Of a stretch of DNA of 9,281 nucleotides, positions 1 to 6,330 are shown piece by piece. The stretch is from JBKPNX01 sp046732855 (lineage in GTDB: Bacteria; Pseudomonadota; Alphaproteobacteria; Geminicoccales; Geminicoccaceae). Location of the stretch: positions 1 to 9,281 of the forward strand of contig JBKPNX010000237.1 of the NCBI GenBank assembly GCA_046732855.1, read 5' to 3'. Made by a program: the position numbers and the translations under genes. Below the pieces are notes generated by a model that was given only the letters and a program-made list of their open reading frames with translations, had not been told where the DNA came from and made no database searches. Position 1 is the first letter of the stretch. Each line of letters opens with the position of its first letter.

Positions 1-60
1 GTGCTGTGAGGCGAGCCCGACCGCGCGGCTTTGCTCGAGCACCAGACGCTGGGGAGGAAG

Positions 61-465
61 ATGTCCGTGGCAAAGGGGAGCAACCAGGCGCCGTCGGGGC
101 CGATCGTCGCCGGACCGGGCGCGCCCGCGATCGCCGCCGCCGGGACCACGCTCGTGGTCCACGAGTGGACCGGCTCCGGCCCCTCCTGGCTGCACGTCCA
201 CCGCTCCGACGACGAGGCGTGGCATGTGCTGGAGGGGTCGCTGCGCTTTCGCTTCGCCGACCGCGAGGTCGAGGCCCCCGCGGGCACCACGGTGTTCGTA
301 CCCGCCGGCACGGCGCACACCTACTGGGTGACCGCTGAGCCCGGCCGCTATCTGATCTTCCTGACGCCCCGGCTCGACCGCCTGATCGCCCGGCTGCACC
401 GCCTGTCCGACCTCTCGGAGCTGCGCGCCACGCTCGCCGAATTCGACACGGTGCTGGTGGAGTGA
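61..465 (+). CDS. Small single-domain cupin protein
   Basis: Encodes about 134 residues with one cupin beta-barrel domain. The metal-binding motifs of the family are visible. Motif 1 is an HVH pair, followed after four residues by Glu and then by a Gly six residues on (WHVLEG). Motif 2 is a GTTVFVPAGTAH segment with the third His; the usual final Asn is absent (HTYW). Three His and one Glu are the expected ligands for a divalent metal. No signal peptide or membrane segment is seen, so it is probably cytoplasmic. The specific reaction cannot be told: small cupins include isomerases, dioxygenases and sugar- or auxin-binding proteins. The C-terminal third is helical and Leu/Arg-rich (LDRLIARLHRL), beyond the barrel. 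I chose ATG 61 because GGGAGG lies just upstream (52-57). The spacing is short, so GTG 67 is nearly as good, and a TTG at 31 is less likely. It appears to be a single gene here. Confidence 0.85.
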   Translation: MSVAKGSNQAPSGPIVAGPGAPAIAAAGTTLVVHEWTGSGPSWLHVHRSDDEAWHVLEGSLRFRFADREVEAPAGTTVFVPAGTAHTYWVTAEPGRYLIFLTPRLDRLIARLHRLSDLSELRATLAEFDTVLVE

Positions 466-709
466 AAGGCCAGGACGCCGTCGCTCCGTCGGCTGCTCGT
501 CCGCTCGCGTGCGAGCACGTGGTCGTCACGGCGCACAGTGTCGGCCTCGGCGAGGAGGCGCGCTTCGCATGCCGATCTCGGCCGCGCGCAACGTGCTCGC
601 CGGCATCAACGGCAAGCTCGACCGGTCGATCGCCGTCACCGCGAGGTGCTCCGACTCCGGGGTGGATTCGAGCCGCGCCCGCCTGCGTCCAGCTCAAGCC
701 ATGACCTGA
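466..709. other. Stretch without a supported gene
   Basis: About 245 GC-rich bases between the cupin stop and the decayed SGNH gene. All three plus frames are open for much of it, but none gives a recognisable protein. A GTG-started frame of 80 codons overlaps the cupin stop (462-704) and has no ribosome-binding site of its own and no family signature. A second frame contains a short ISAARNVLAG string that recalls the start of molybdate-binding TOBE domains, but the resemblance ends there. It may be relic coding sequence or the leader of the pseudogene. Confidence 0.4.
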
Positions 710-1390
710 CTGCCAGCAGCGGGTGTCGCGGAAACCAACAACACTGATCAGCGGGCGTTCGCACGGGAGGATGGCAGGCATTGGTTGGCAATCCGCGCGG
801 CATTCGCGGCGTCACTGGTGGGGGCCTTCTTGTTGATCGAATTGGCAGCCAAGTTGTTTGTGGCTTATGGTCTCGGCATTGATCGAAGAAACTATGAATC
901 CTTTTATCTGAACGATCCCGATTACAAGCTCGTGAGATGGAACAAAGGCTACGAATCTCATTCGTATATCGGTATATTCGTCCTGAGAAACGTCGTGAGT
1001 TGGAGCGGCTGCACGAAGAACACGACTCGGGCGAGTATGTGGTCGCCATCCTGGGCGGGTCAGTGGCCGAATGGTTTGGCAACTATGTGGCTGACCATCA
1101 AGAATACGCGGATCAATTAAGCTCGGTCATCCCCAATATGGGGATCGTCGGATTCGCATAATCGATTTCGCGCTGGGCGGGTATAAGCAACCCAAGCAAT
1201 TCATCCTGGTGAGCTACATTTAAGATGATGTCGATATGACCATCAACACAGATGGGTTTAATGAAATGTCTGTGCAGGATTTATATCCTGCTTATCCGAC
1301 AGATTTTCCAGCGGCTATCCTTCGGTTATTTTCTCGAGAGAAAAACATGACGATCTATAGATCGCGCTTCCTAAGCAGATCATTGCCAGG
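710..1390 (+). pseudogene. Broken SGNH/GDSL-hydrolase-like gene (N-terminal part)
   Basis: Three reading frames joined in order read as one protein. Frame 2 (open from 710, convincing from 785) gives a hydrophobic membrane-anchor segment (AAFAASLVGAFLLIELAAKLF), then a charged stretch ending ESHSYIG. The frame then slips near 970-980 into frame 1, which reads IRPEKRRELERL and carries AILGGSVAEWFGNY, the block I region of SGNH-like proteins. A second slip near 1130-1145 moves to frame 3: RRIRIIDFALGGYKQPKQF, an in-frame TAA at 1221-1223, then TINTDGFNEMSV. The ALGGYKQP and DGFNE strings recall membrane-anchored SGNH-hydrolase-like proteins of uncharacterised function. Only about 215 codons are recognisable; the family is usually nearly twice that, so the C-terminal half is missing. 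The likely original start is near 710 (CTG now) or TTG 785. The region is AT-richer than its neighbours (26 of 60 bases are G or C in 841-900), which suggests foreign origin. Sequencing indels could mimic the frameshifts, but not easily the stop codon and truncation as well. Confidence 0.75.
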
Positions 1391-1571
1391 ATCGGGCAAG
1401 ACGCCGTCGCCGACGGCCGGCTGGGGACTTCGGAGAAGCGCTCGCCGAGGTCGCCGGCGCATACGGCGAGATGAGCGCTGCACCCGATCGAGCTTCCGCC
1501 CGTCGCCCGCCCGCCACCGACGTGCGCTCGAGCCGGCGGAGCGGGCGCCGAGATCGAGCCGCGGCGCCGGC
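1391..1571. other. GC-rich junction between pseudogene and dppA
   Basis: Base composition jumps back to GC-rich at about 1390, where likeness to the SGNH protein ends. Joining two plus frames across about 1428 gives a coding-like string (RIGQDAVADGRLG, then DFGEALAEVAGAYGE) that I cannot assign. It could be the tail of another broken gene or chance in GC-rich DNA. The right end holds the inverted repeat that overlaps the dppA stop. Confidence 0.35.
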
Positions 1572-1573
1572 TC
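1530..1573 (-). terminator. Possible dppA terminator hairpin
   Basis: A perfect 9-bp inverted repeat, GAGCCGGCG (1530-1538) and CGCCGGCTC (1565-1573), overlaps the dppA stop codon (complement of 1572-1574). The loop of 26 bases is long, although it contains further GGCGCC self-pairing, and no T-run follows on the minus strand. A factor-independent terminator is therefore not well supported. The repeat may simply stabilise the 3' end of the transcript or be chance in GC-rich sequence. Confidence 0.3.
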
Positions 1574-3170
1574 AGCTCGCGAGGTCGACGCCGTAGAACT
1601 CGTGCCCGCCGAACGGGTCGATCTTGTAGCCGACCACCTCCTTGCGCACGGGCACGAACACGATCGAGTGGGCGATCGTGATCCAGGGCGCCTGCTCCTT
1701 GAAGATCACCTGCGCCTGTTTGTACAGCTCGGTACGCTTGGCCTCATCGTTGGTGCGCACCGCCTGGGTGATCAGATCGTCGAACGGCTGATAGCACCAG
1801 CGCGCCCGGTTGGTGCCGTCCTTGGCTGCCGCGCAGCTGAGCAGCACGCCGAGGAAGTTGTCCGGGTCAGCGATGTCCGCGGTCCAGCCGAGCAGCAGCG
1901 TCTGGTGCTCGCCGGCCTGCGAGCGCTTCAGGTACTCGCCCCATTCGAAGCTCACGATCTCGGCCTGGACGCCGACCTCCGCCCAGTCCGCCTGGATCAG
2001 CTCGGCCATGCGCCGGGCATTGGGATTGTAGGGCCGCTGCACCGGCATCGCCCAGATGTTGGTCGAGAGGTTCTTGACCCCTGCCTCCGCGAGCAGTTGC
2101 TTGGCCCGCTCGGGGTCGTAGGGGTAATCCTCGACCTCGTCGTTGTAGGACCACAAGGTCGGGGGCAGCGGGTTCTTGGCGACCCGGCCCGCACCCTGGA
2201 ACACCGCGTCGATGATCGCTTCCTTGTTGACCGCGAGGTTGAGCGCCTGGCGCACCCGGACGTCGGTGAACGGCGCCTTCTCGGTATTGAACCCGAGATA
2301 GCCAACGTTCAGCCCCTCCTGCTCGAGGACCTGGATTTCGGGATGGTCGCGCATCGCCTCGAGGTCGGCCGGGTTCGGGTAGGGGATCACGTGGCATTCG
2401 CCCGCCTGCAGCTTCTGCCAGCGCACCGACGCGTCGGGCGTGATCGCGAAGACGAGGTTGTCGAGCGCCGCCTTGCCTTCCCAGTAGTCGGGATTCGCCT
2501 GATAGCGGATGACCGCGTCCTTCTGGTAGGCCTGAAGCTGAAACGGCCCGGTGCCGACTGGCTCGAGGTCGAGGCGCTCGGGGGTTCCCGCCGCGCTCAT
2601 CTGGTCGGCGTACTCCGCCGACAGGATTGAGGCGAAGTCCATCGCGAGGATCGGCAGGAAGGTGGCGTTGGGCGCGCTGAGCTCGAAGCGCACGGTGTGC
2701 TCGTCGACTTTCTCGATCGCCTTGAGCAGAGTCGGCAGGCCAGTGCTGTTGAAGTATTCGTAAGTGCCTCCAGAGACGGAGTGGAAGGGATGGTCCGGCT
2801 TCCACATGCGCTCGAAGCTGAAGGTCACGTCGTCGGCGTTGAAGTCGCGGGACGGCGTGAAGCCTTGGGTGGTCTGGAACTTCACGCCCGGACGCAGATG
2901 GAAAGTGTACTGGAGCCCGTCGTCCGACACTTCCCAGCTTTCGGCGAGACCGGGTCGAAGATTGGTCGTGCCGTGCTCGAACTCGATGAGCGTATTGTAG
3001 ATCGCGCGCGAAGACGCGTCGAACGTGGTGCCGGCGGTATAGAGCTGCGGATTGAATCCTTCGGGGCTGGCCTCCGAGCAGTACACGAGCGTCTTCTGGG
3101 CGTGGGCGTCGGGCGCCAGCAGGGCCGCGAGCGCCAGCCCGAGGCTGCCGGCAACGATCCGTCTCGTCAT
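1572..3170 (-). CDS. dppA: Periplasmic dipeptide-binding protein DppA
   Basis: A 532-residue substrate-binding protein of the SBP_bac_5 (peptide/nickel) family, very close in length and sequence to E. coli DppA (535). It captures dipeptides in the periplasm and passes them to the Dpp ABC channel; some relatives also carry haem or 5-aminolevulinate. A Sec signal peptide is visible at residues 1-24 (MTRR, hydrophobic core, cleavage after AHA before QKTLVYCSE). Near-identical blocks include EGFNPQL (37-43), GTGPFQL (206-212), PYPNPADL (263-270), GLNVGYL (286-292), RPYNPNARRMAE (379-390) and the acidic WTADIADPDN segment (429-438), which in E. coli reads WTGDNGDPDN. The four Cys that form two disulfides in E. 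coli DppA are present (31, 259, 446, 459). The start ATG is preceded by AGGGAG (complement of 3180-3185) at good spacing; the ATG at 3177 is out of frame. It lies downstream of the XdhC-like gene on the same strand, with its own candidate promoter. No permease gene follows it. Confidence 0.97.
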   Translation of the reverse strand: MTRRIVAGSLGLALAALLAPDAHAQKTLVYCSEASPEGFNPQLYTAGTTFDASSRAIYNTLIEFEHGTTNLRPGLAESWEVSDDGLQYTFHLRPGVKFQTTQGFTPSRDFNADDVTFSFERMWKPDHPFHSVSGGTYEYFNSTGLPTLLKAIEKVDEHTVRFELSAPNATFLPILAMDFASILSAEYADQMSAAGTPERLDLEPVGTGPFQLQAYQKDAVIRYQANPDYWEGKAALDNLVFAITPDASVRWQKLQAGECHVIPYPNPADLEAMRDHPEIQVLEQEGLNVGYLGFNTEKAPFTDVRVRQALNLAVNKEAIIDAVFQGAGRVAKNPLPPTLWSYNDEVEDYPYDPERAKQLLAEAGVKNLSTNIWAMPVQRPYNPNARRMAELIQADWAEVGVQAEIVSFEWGEYLKRSQAGEHQTLLLGWTADIADPDNFLGVLLSCAAAKDGTNRARWCYQPFDDLITQAVRTNDEAKRTELYKQAQVIFKEQAPWITIAHSIVFVPVRKEVVGYKIDPFGGHEFYGVDLAS

Positions 3171-3248
3171 CGGTCATGTCTCCCTGACGTGGCCCATTCC
3201 CGCGGGCCTGGGATCGGCTGAGGCCGCCAGTCATGGGCCGCTCAGGCT

Positions 3249-3278
3249 ACTAGGCCGGGAACCGCCCGGCCTTGTCAA
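3249..3278 (-). promoter_or_regulatory. Candidate sigma-70 promoter of dppA
   Basis: On the minus strand a perfect TTGACA -35 box (3278-3273) is followed, at 17-20 base spacing, by weak -10 candidates (CCTAGT at 3254-3249 or TAGTAG at 3252-3247). Transcription would begin near 3240, leaving a leader of about 70 bases before the dppA ATG. The -10 match is poor (3 of 6), so the call rests mainly on the -35 box, its distance from dppA and the inverted repeat that fills the spacer. Confidence 0.4.
3252..3272. repeat. 8-bp inverted repeat in the dppA promoter spacer
   Basis: AGGCCGGG (3252-3259) and CCCGGCCT (3265-3272) form a perfect inverted repeat with a 5-base centre. It fills the gap between the -35 and -10 candidates of the dppA promoter, a typical position for a repressor operator. 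On the plus strand it is followed by TTGTCAATT, a poor T-tract, and no plus-strand gene precedes it, so a terminator is less likely. Confidence 0.5.
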
Positions 3279-3459
3279 TTGCCAAGCGCGGGGCGAAATC
3301 ACCCTCGCGCGGAGCATGCCTGATCCCATCACGCCCGTCGCGCGATCCGCTGTGCCGGAGGTAGGACCGCTCGGTTCGAGCTATCTCAGGAAGGACCCGC
3401 TGGCCGGCGCGGTTTCATCGATTGGTGCGGGCGGAGCAAGACCGGCCACGCCGGCGCGC

Positions 3460-3780
3460 TCACTCGACCGCTTCGATGTAGACCTCGAGCTTGCCGCCGC
3501 AGGCGAGGCCGACCTCCCAGGCCTGCTCGTTGGAAACGCCGTAGTCGAGCAGCTTGGGCGGCGCGCCCGCCATCACCTCGAGCGCCTCCTTGACCACGGC
3601 GCCCTCGATGCAGCCGCCGGAGACGGAGCCGACCATCTCGCCCCGGTCGTTGACGCCGAGCTGACTGCCGACCGGGCGTGGGGACGAGCCCCAGGTGCTG
3701 ACCACGGTCGCCACCGCTACCCGATGGCCGGCGTCCTGCCAGGACTTCAGTCGCTCCAGGACCTCGTCGTGCTCGTGCAT
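3460..3780 (-). CDS. XdhC/CoxI-family protein, N-terminal domain only
   Basis: Encodes 106 residues that match the N-terminal XdhC_CoxI domain. This family helps mature molybdenum hydroxylases such as xanthine dehydrogenase and CO-dehydrogenase-type enzymes by handling the molybdenum cofactor. Family signatures are clear: STWGSSPRPVGSQL (28-41), then GSVSGGCIEG with its conserved Cys (51-60) and GLACGGKLEV near the C-terminus (91-100). Full-length XdhC proteins carry a second, Rossmann-fold domain of similar or larger size. Here the frame ends after the first domain (YIEAVE), as in the short stand-alone members of the family. ATG 3780 is preferred because GGGAG (complement of 3787-3791) lies six bases upstream. 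In-frame ATGs at 3804 and 3819 have no such site. No molybdenum enzyme subunit, partner XdhC domain or cofactor gene is in the window. It could be co-transcribed with dppA, 289 bases downstream. Confidence 0.88.
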   Translation of the reverse strand: MHEHDEVLERLKSWQDAGHRVAVATVVSTWGSSPRPVGSQLGVNDRGEMVGSVSGGCIEGAVVKEALEVMAGAPPKLLDYGVSNEQAWEVGLACGGKLEVYIEAVE

Positions 3781-3928
3781 CGCGCGCTCCCGAGTGACGG
3801 CCATCGTGTGCCGGCGCATGAGCGTGACATTGTTGCTCGGCGATATCCGGTCAAGCCCGCGCGGGCCGACGCGCGCGAGCTGAGTTGCGAAGCGAGGACG
3901 GCAGTCGGCCGGCCGCCGTACCGCGCGC

Positions 3929-3958
3929 TTGATCGGGGTGCATAGGGGCCCCTATCCT
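3929..3958 (+). promoter_or_regulatory. Candidate sigma-70 promoter of dppDF
   Basis: TTGATC (3929-3934, 4 of 6 matches to the -35 consensus) and TATCCT (3953-3958, 4 of 6 matches to the -10 consensus) are 18 bases apart. Transcription would start near 3965, giving a leader of about 105 bases before the dppD ATG at 4069. A perfect 14-bp palindrome overlaps the -10 box. No better promoter is visible between the XdhC-like gene and dppD. The leader also holds a 10-bp palindrome, CCTGATCAGG, at 4024-4033. Confidence 0.4.
3942..3955. repeat. 14-bp perfect palindrome upstream of dppD
   Basis: ATAGGGGCCCCTAT reads the same on both strands over all 14 bases. It covers the promoter spacer and the first three bases of the -10 candidate of dppDF. 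A dimeric repressor bound here would block RNA polymerase. Its arms differ from those of the repeat at the dppA promoter, although both have G/C-rich cores. The role as an operator is inferred from position only. Confidence 0.5.
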
Positions 3959-4068
3959 GAGCCGCGCCGCCCCGGCGTTGCAATAGTGGCGGCCGCCCGC
4001 GCCTGCCGCCGCTGGCGTGCCAGCCTGATCAGGATTGCGGCCGCACCCGAGAGCGCAAAGCCAGCGTC

Positions 4069-5079
4069 ATGCCGCTGCTCGAGATCGCGAACCTGACAGT
4101 CGAGTTCCCGACCCTGCACGGACCGTTCAGGGCGGTCGACGCGGTCGATCTCGCGGTCGATCAGGGCGAGATCGTGGCGATCGTCGGCGAATCCGGCTCG
4201 GGCAAGAGCGTGTCCATGCTCGCGGTCATGGGCCTCTTGCCCTGGACCGCGCGGGTCAGCGCAGATCGGCTGGCGTTCGACGGCCAAGACCTCCGGCGCC
4301 TGTCGCGCGCCGCTCGCCGGCAGATCCGGGGCAAGGACATGGCGATGATCTTCCAGGAGCCGATGACGTCCTTGAACCCCTGTTTCACCGTCGGTTTTCA
4401 GCTGGTCGAGGCGATTCGGGTGCACGATGGGGCCTCGCGCCGGCAGGCGCGCGCGCGGGCGCTCAAGCTGCTCGACCAGGTCGGCATACCTTCGCCTGCC
4501 TCGCGCCTGAGCGCTTTTCCGCACCAACTCTCGGGCGGCATGAGCCAGCGCGTGATGATCGCGATGGCGATCGCCTGCAACCCGCGTCTTTTGATCGCGG
4601 ACGAGCCGACCACCGCGCTCGACGTCACCATCCAGGCGCAGATCCTGGATCTGCTGCTTGAGCTGCAGCGGCAGCGCGGCATGGCGCTGATCCTGATCAC
4701 CCACGACATGGGGGTGGTGGCCGAGACGGCGCAGAACGTGGTCGTTCAATACGCCGGCCAGCAGGTCGAGGTGCAGGGTTCGCGTGGCCTGTTCGACGAC
4801 CCGATGCATCCCTACACCGAGGCGCTGCTCGCCGCGCTGCCCGAGCGGGCCACGGGCCGGCGCCTCGCGACCATACCCGGCATGGTGCCCGGCGCCGGCG
4901 ACCGTCCGAGCGGCTGCCTGTTCCACCCGCGCTGCCGCAACGCTACCGAATATTGCATGCGCCACGAGCCGCCGCTCGCCGACGGGCCGCGCGGCAAGGT
5001 GCGCTGCCACTACCCGCTGACCGGCGGCGTGCCGGCGCACCACCCCCGCTACGCGGTCGAGCTGTCGTGTCCGGTCTAG
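4069..5079 (+). CDS. dppD: Dipeptide ABC transporter ATPase DppD
   Basis: A 336-residue cytoplasmic nucleotide-binding subunit that pairs with DppF to drive peptide import. All ABC ATPase motifs are intact: Walker A GESGSGKS (40-47), Q-loop in FQEPMTSLNP (Gln 96), signature LSGGM (154-158), Walker B LLIADEP (174-180) and switch His in LITHD (His 212). The C-terminal peptide-transporter domain has HPYTEALL (247-254) and the motif DRPSGCLFHPRC. Four Cys (283, 289, 296, 313) have the spacing linked to a [4Fe-4S] cluster in this subfamily. E. coli DppD aligns from the first residues (MALLNV against MPLLEI here), which supports ATG 4069, although no strong ribosome-binding site precedes it. The usual neighbours dppB and dppC are absent upstream; the XdhC-like gene lies there instead, on the opposite strand. 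dppF follows after 102 bases, so the two are probably one transcript. Confidence 0.97.
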   Translation: MPLLEIANLTVEFPTLHGPFRAVDAVDLAVDQGEIVAIVGESGSGKSVSMLAVMGLLPWTARVSADRLAFDGQDLRRLSRAARRQIRGKDMAMIFQEPMTSLNPCFTVGFQLVEAIRVHDGASRRQARARALKLLDQVGIPSPASRLSAFPHQLSGGMSQRVMIAMAIACNPRLLIADEPTTALDVTIQAQILDLLLELQRQRGMALILITHDMGVVAETAQNVVVQYAGQQVEVQGSRGLFDDPMHPYTEALLAALPERATGRRLATIPGMVPGAGDRPSGCLFHPRCRNATEYCMRHEPPLADGPRGKVRCHYPLTGGVPAHHPRYAVELSCPV

Positions 5080-5165
5080 AGAGACGACCAAGACGAAGGA
5101 CTGCGCTGCACGCGAAACGGCCACGCGCTCACCCAGGCGGGCTCAAGTCGCGGTCTGTTTCGCTT

Positions 5166-5173
5166 GAGGGGGA
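5166..5173 (+). promoter_or_regulatory. Ribosome-binding site of dppF
   Basis: GAGGGGGA lies eight bases before TTG 5182. It decides the start: an in-frame TTG at 5164 would contain this site within the coding sequence and has no comparable site of its own. Confidence 0.55.
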
Positions 5174-5181
5174 CTTGCGTC

Positions 5182-6261
5182 TTGACTGACGCGGTCGTCA
5201 TCGCCGAGCCGGCGCCGGCTCGCGAGCGCGGCGCCCTGGTGCTCGAGGCCAAGAACCTGGAGCGGCATTACCAGGTCGGGCGCGGCATGTTCAAGGGCAG
5301 CGCGACCTTGCAGGCGCTGCGCGGCGCCTCGTTCGAGATGTACGCCGGGCGCACGCTCGCGGTCGTCGGTGAATCCGGCTGCGGCAAGAGCACGCTCGCG
5401 CGTCTCTTGACCCTGATCGAGGCGCCGAGCGCCGGCACCCTCAAAATCGACGGCGTCGACGTGGCCCGCGTCACGGGCGAGGAGCGGCGCAAGCTGCGCC
5501 AGAAAGTGCAGATCGTGTTTCAGGACCCCTACGGCTCGCTCAATCCGAGGAAGAAGGTCGGGAGCATCCTCGACGAGCCGCTGAAAGTGAACACGGAGCT
5601 CGGCGCCGAGGAGCGCCGGGCGCGGGTGCGGCGCATGCTCGCCCATGTCGGGCTCCGCCCCGAGCACTACGGGCGCTATCCGCACATGTTCTCGGGCGGC
5701 CAGCGCCAGCGGATCGCGGTGGCGCGCGCGCTCATGCTCAAGCCGAAAATCGTAATCCTGGACGAACCGGTCTCGGCGCTCGATGTCTCGATCCGGGCGC
5801 AGGTGCTGAACCTCCTGAGCGATCTCCAGGACGAGTTCAGGCTCGCGTACCTGTTCATCTCGCACGATCTCTCCGTGGTGCGCCACGTCGCCGACGAGGT
5901 CATCGTCATGTATCTCGGCCGGCCGATCGAGCATGGCGCGCGGGCAGAGGTGTTCGAGATGCCGCTGCACCCGTACACGCGCGCGCTCCAGGCGAGCAGC
6001 CCGTCGACCGATCCCCGCCATCGCTCCAGGCGTATCGCAGTCAAGGGCGAGCTGCCCTCGCCGCTGGCGCCGCCGCTCGGCTGCGCGTTCCACGCACGCT
6101 GCCCGTTCGCCAACGAGCGCTGCCGCAGCGAGGTGCCGAAGCTCCAGTTCTATCCCGGCACGACTCACCTGCACGCCTGTCACGCGGTCGAGGAGCGCCG
6201 CCTGCCCGACCTGCCGGACACAACGGGAATCACCCACAGCACGCCGGCGCGCCTTCCATAA
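5182..6261 (+). CDS. dppF: Dipeptide ABC transporter ATPase DppF
   Basis: A 359-residue second ATPase subunit of the peptide importer, collinear with E. coli DppF. Motifs are complete: Walker A GESGCGKS (63-70), Q-loop in FQDPYGSLNPRKKVG (Gln 114), signature FSGGQ (170-174), Walker B VILDEP (191-196), D-loop SALD and switch His in ISHD (His 228). The C-terminal region has HPYTRALQ (263-270), GELPSPL (289-295) and four Cys (301, 307, 314, 333) in the same style as DppD. The GRGMF stretch (34-37) and PHMFSGGQRQRIAVARALML match DppF rather than DppD or the nickel and glutathione ATPases. The start TTG 5182 is chosen from the GAGGGGGA site upstream; a rare start codon may lower its expression. 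The last 20 or so residues are poorly conserved. It is the final gene of the plus-strand arm and converges with the cyclase gene 52 bases away. Confidence 0.96.
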   Translation: MTDAVVIAEPAPARERGALVLEAKNLERHYQVGRGMFKGSATLQALRGASFEMYAGRTLAVVGESGCGKSTLARLLTLIEAPSAGTLKIDGVDVARVTGEERRKLRQKVQIVFQDPYGSLNPRKKVGSILDEPLKVNTELGAEERRARVRRMLAHVGLRPEHYGRYPHMFSGGQRQRIAVARALMLKPKIVILDEPVSALDVSIRAQVLNLLSDLQDEFRLAYLFISHDLSVVRHVADEVIVMYLGRPIEHGARAEVFEMPLHPYTRALQASSPSTDPRHRSRRIAVKGELPSPLAPPLGCAFHARCPFANERCRSEVPKLQFYPGTTHLHACHAVEERRLPDLPDTTGITHSTPARLP

Positions 6262-6303
6262 GGTTAAGAAGACACCTAAGGGGAGGCGCGCTGATTCATC
6301 TAT

Positions 6304-6330
6304 CGAGGGAAATTCATGCGTCATCCCTCG
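6304..6330. terminator. Possible hairpin between convergent genes
   Basis: CGAGGGA (6304-6310) and TCCCTCG (6324-6330) form a perfect 7-bp inverted repeat with a 13-base loop, 42 bases after the dppF stop and across the stop codon of the cyclase gene (complement of 6314-6316). Its place between converging genes suits a two-way terminator. No T-run follows on either strand, so factor-independent termination is only a guess. Confidence 0.3.

Noticed and set aside
570..600. Possible molybdate TOBE-domain start (ISAARNVLAG)
   Set aside because: The strand following it does not match TOBE sequences, and no start codon with a ribosome-binding site or full domain is present.
640..700. tRNA-like T-arm string (GGATTCGAGCC) near 661-671
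   Set aside because: The T-stem has a wobble and a mismatch, and no acceptor, D-arm or anticodon arm can be built around it.
1236..2630. Plus-strand open frame of 464 codons
   Set aside because: Its first 50 codons belong to the broken SGNH gene; the rest is antisense to dppA, Arg/Val-rich and without any family signature. The minus-strand DppA match is decisive.
3252..3280. Factor-independent terminator on the plus strand
   Set aside because: The hairpin is good but the following TTGTCAATT is a poor T-tract, and no plus-strand gene precedes it. The promoter-operator reading fits better.
3171..4068. Remnant of dppB or dppC between the divergent arms
   Set aside because: I looked for hydrophobic membrane spans and the permease EAA-type loop in both strands around the XdhC-like gene and saw none.
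3952..5124. Minus-strand open frame of 390 codons
   Set aside because: Antisense to dppD, whose motifs are all intact. It is open because of GC-rich third positions.
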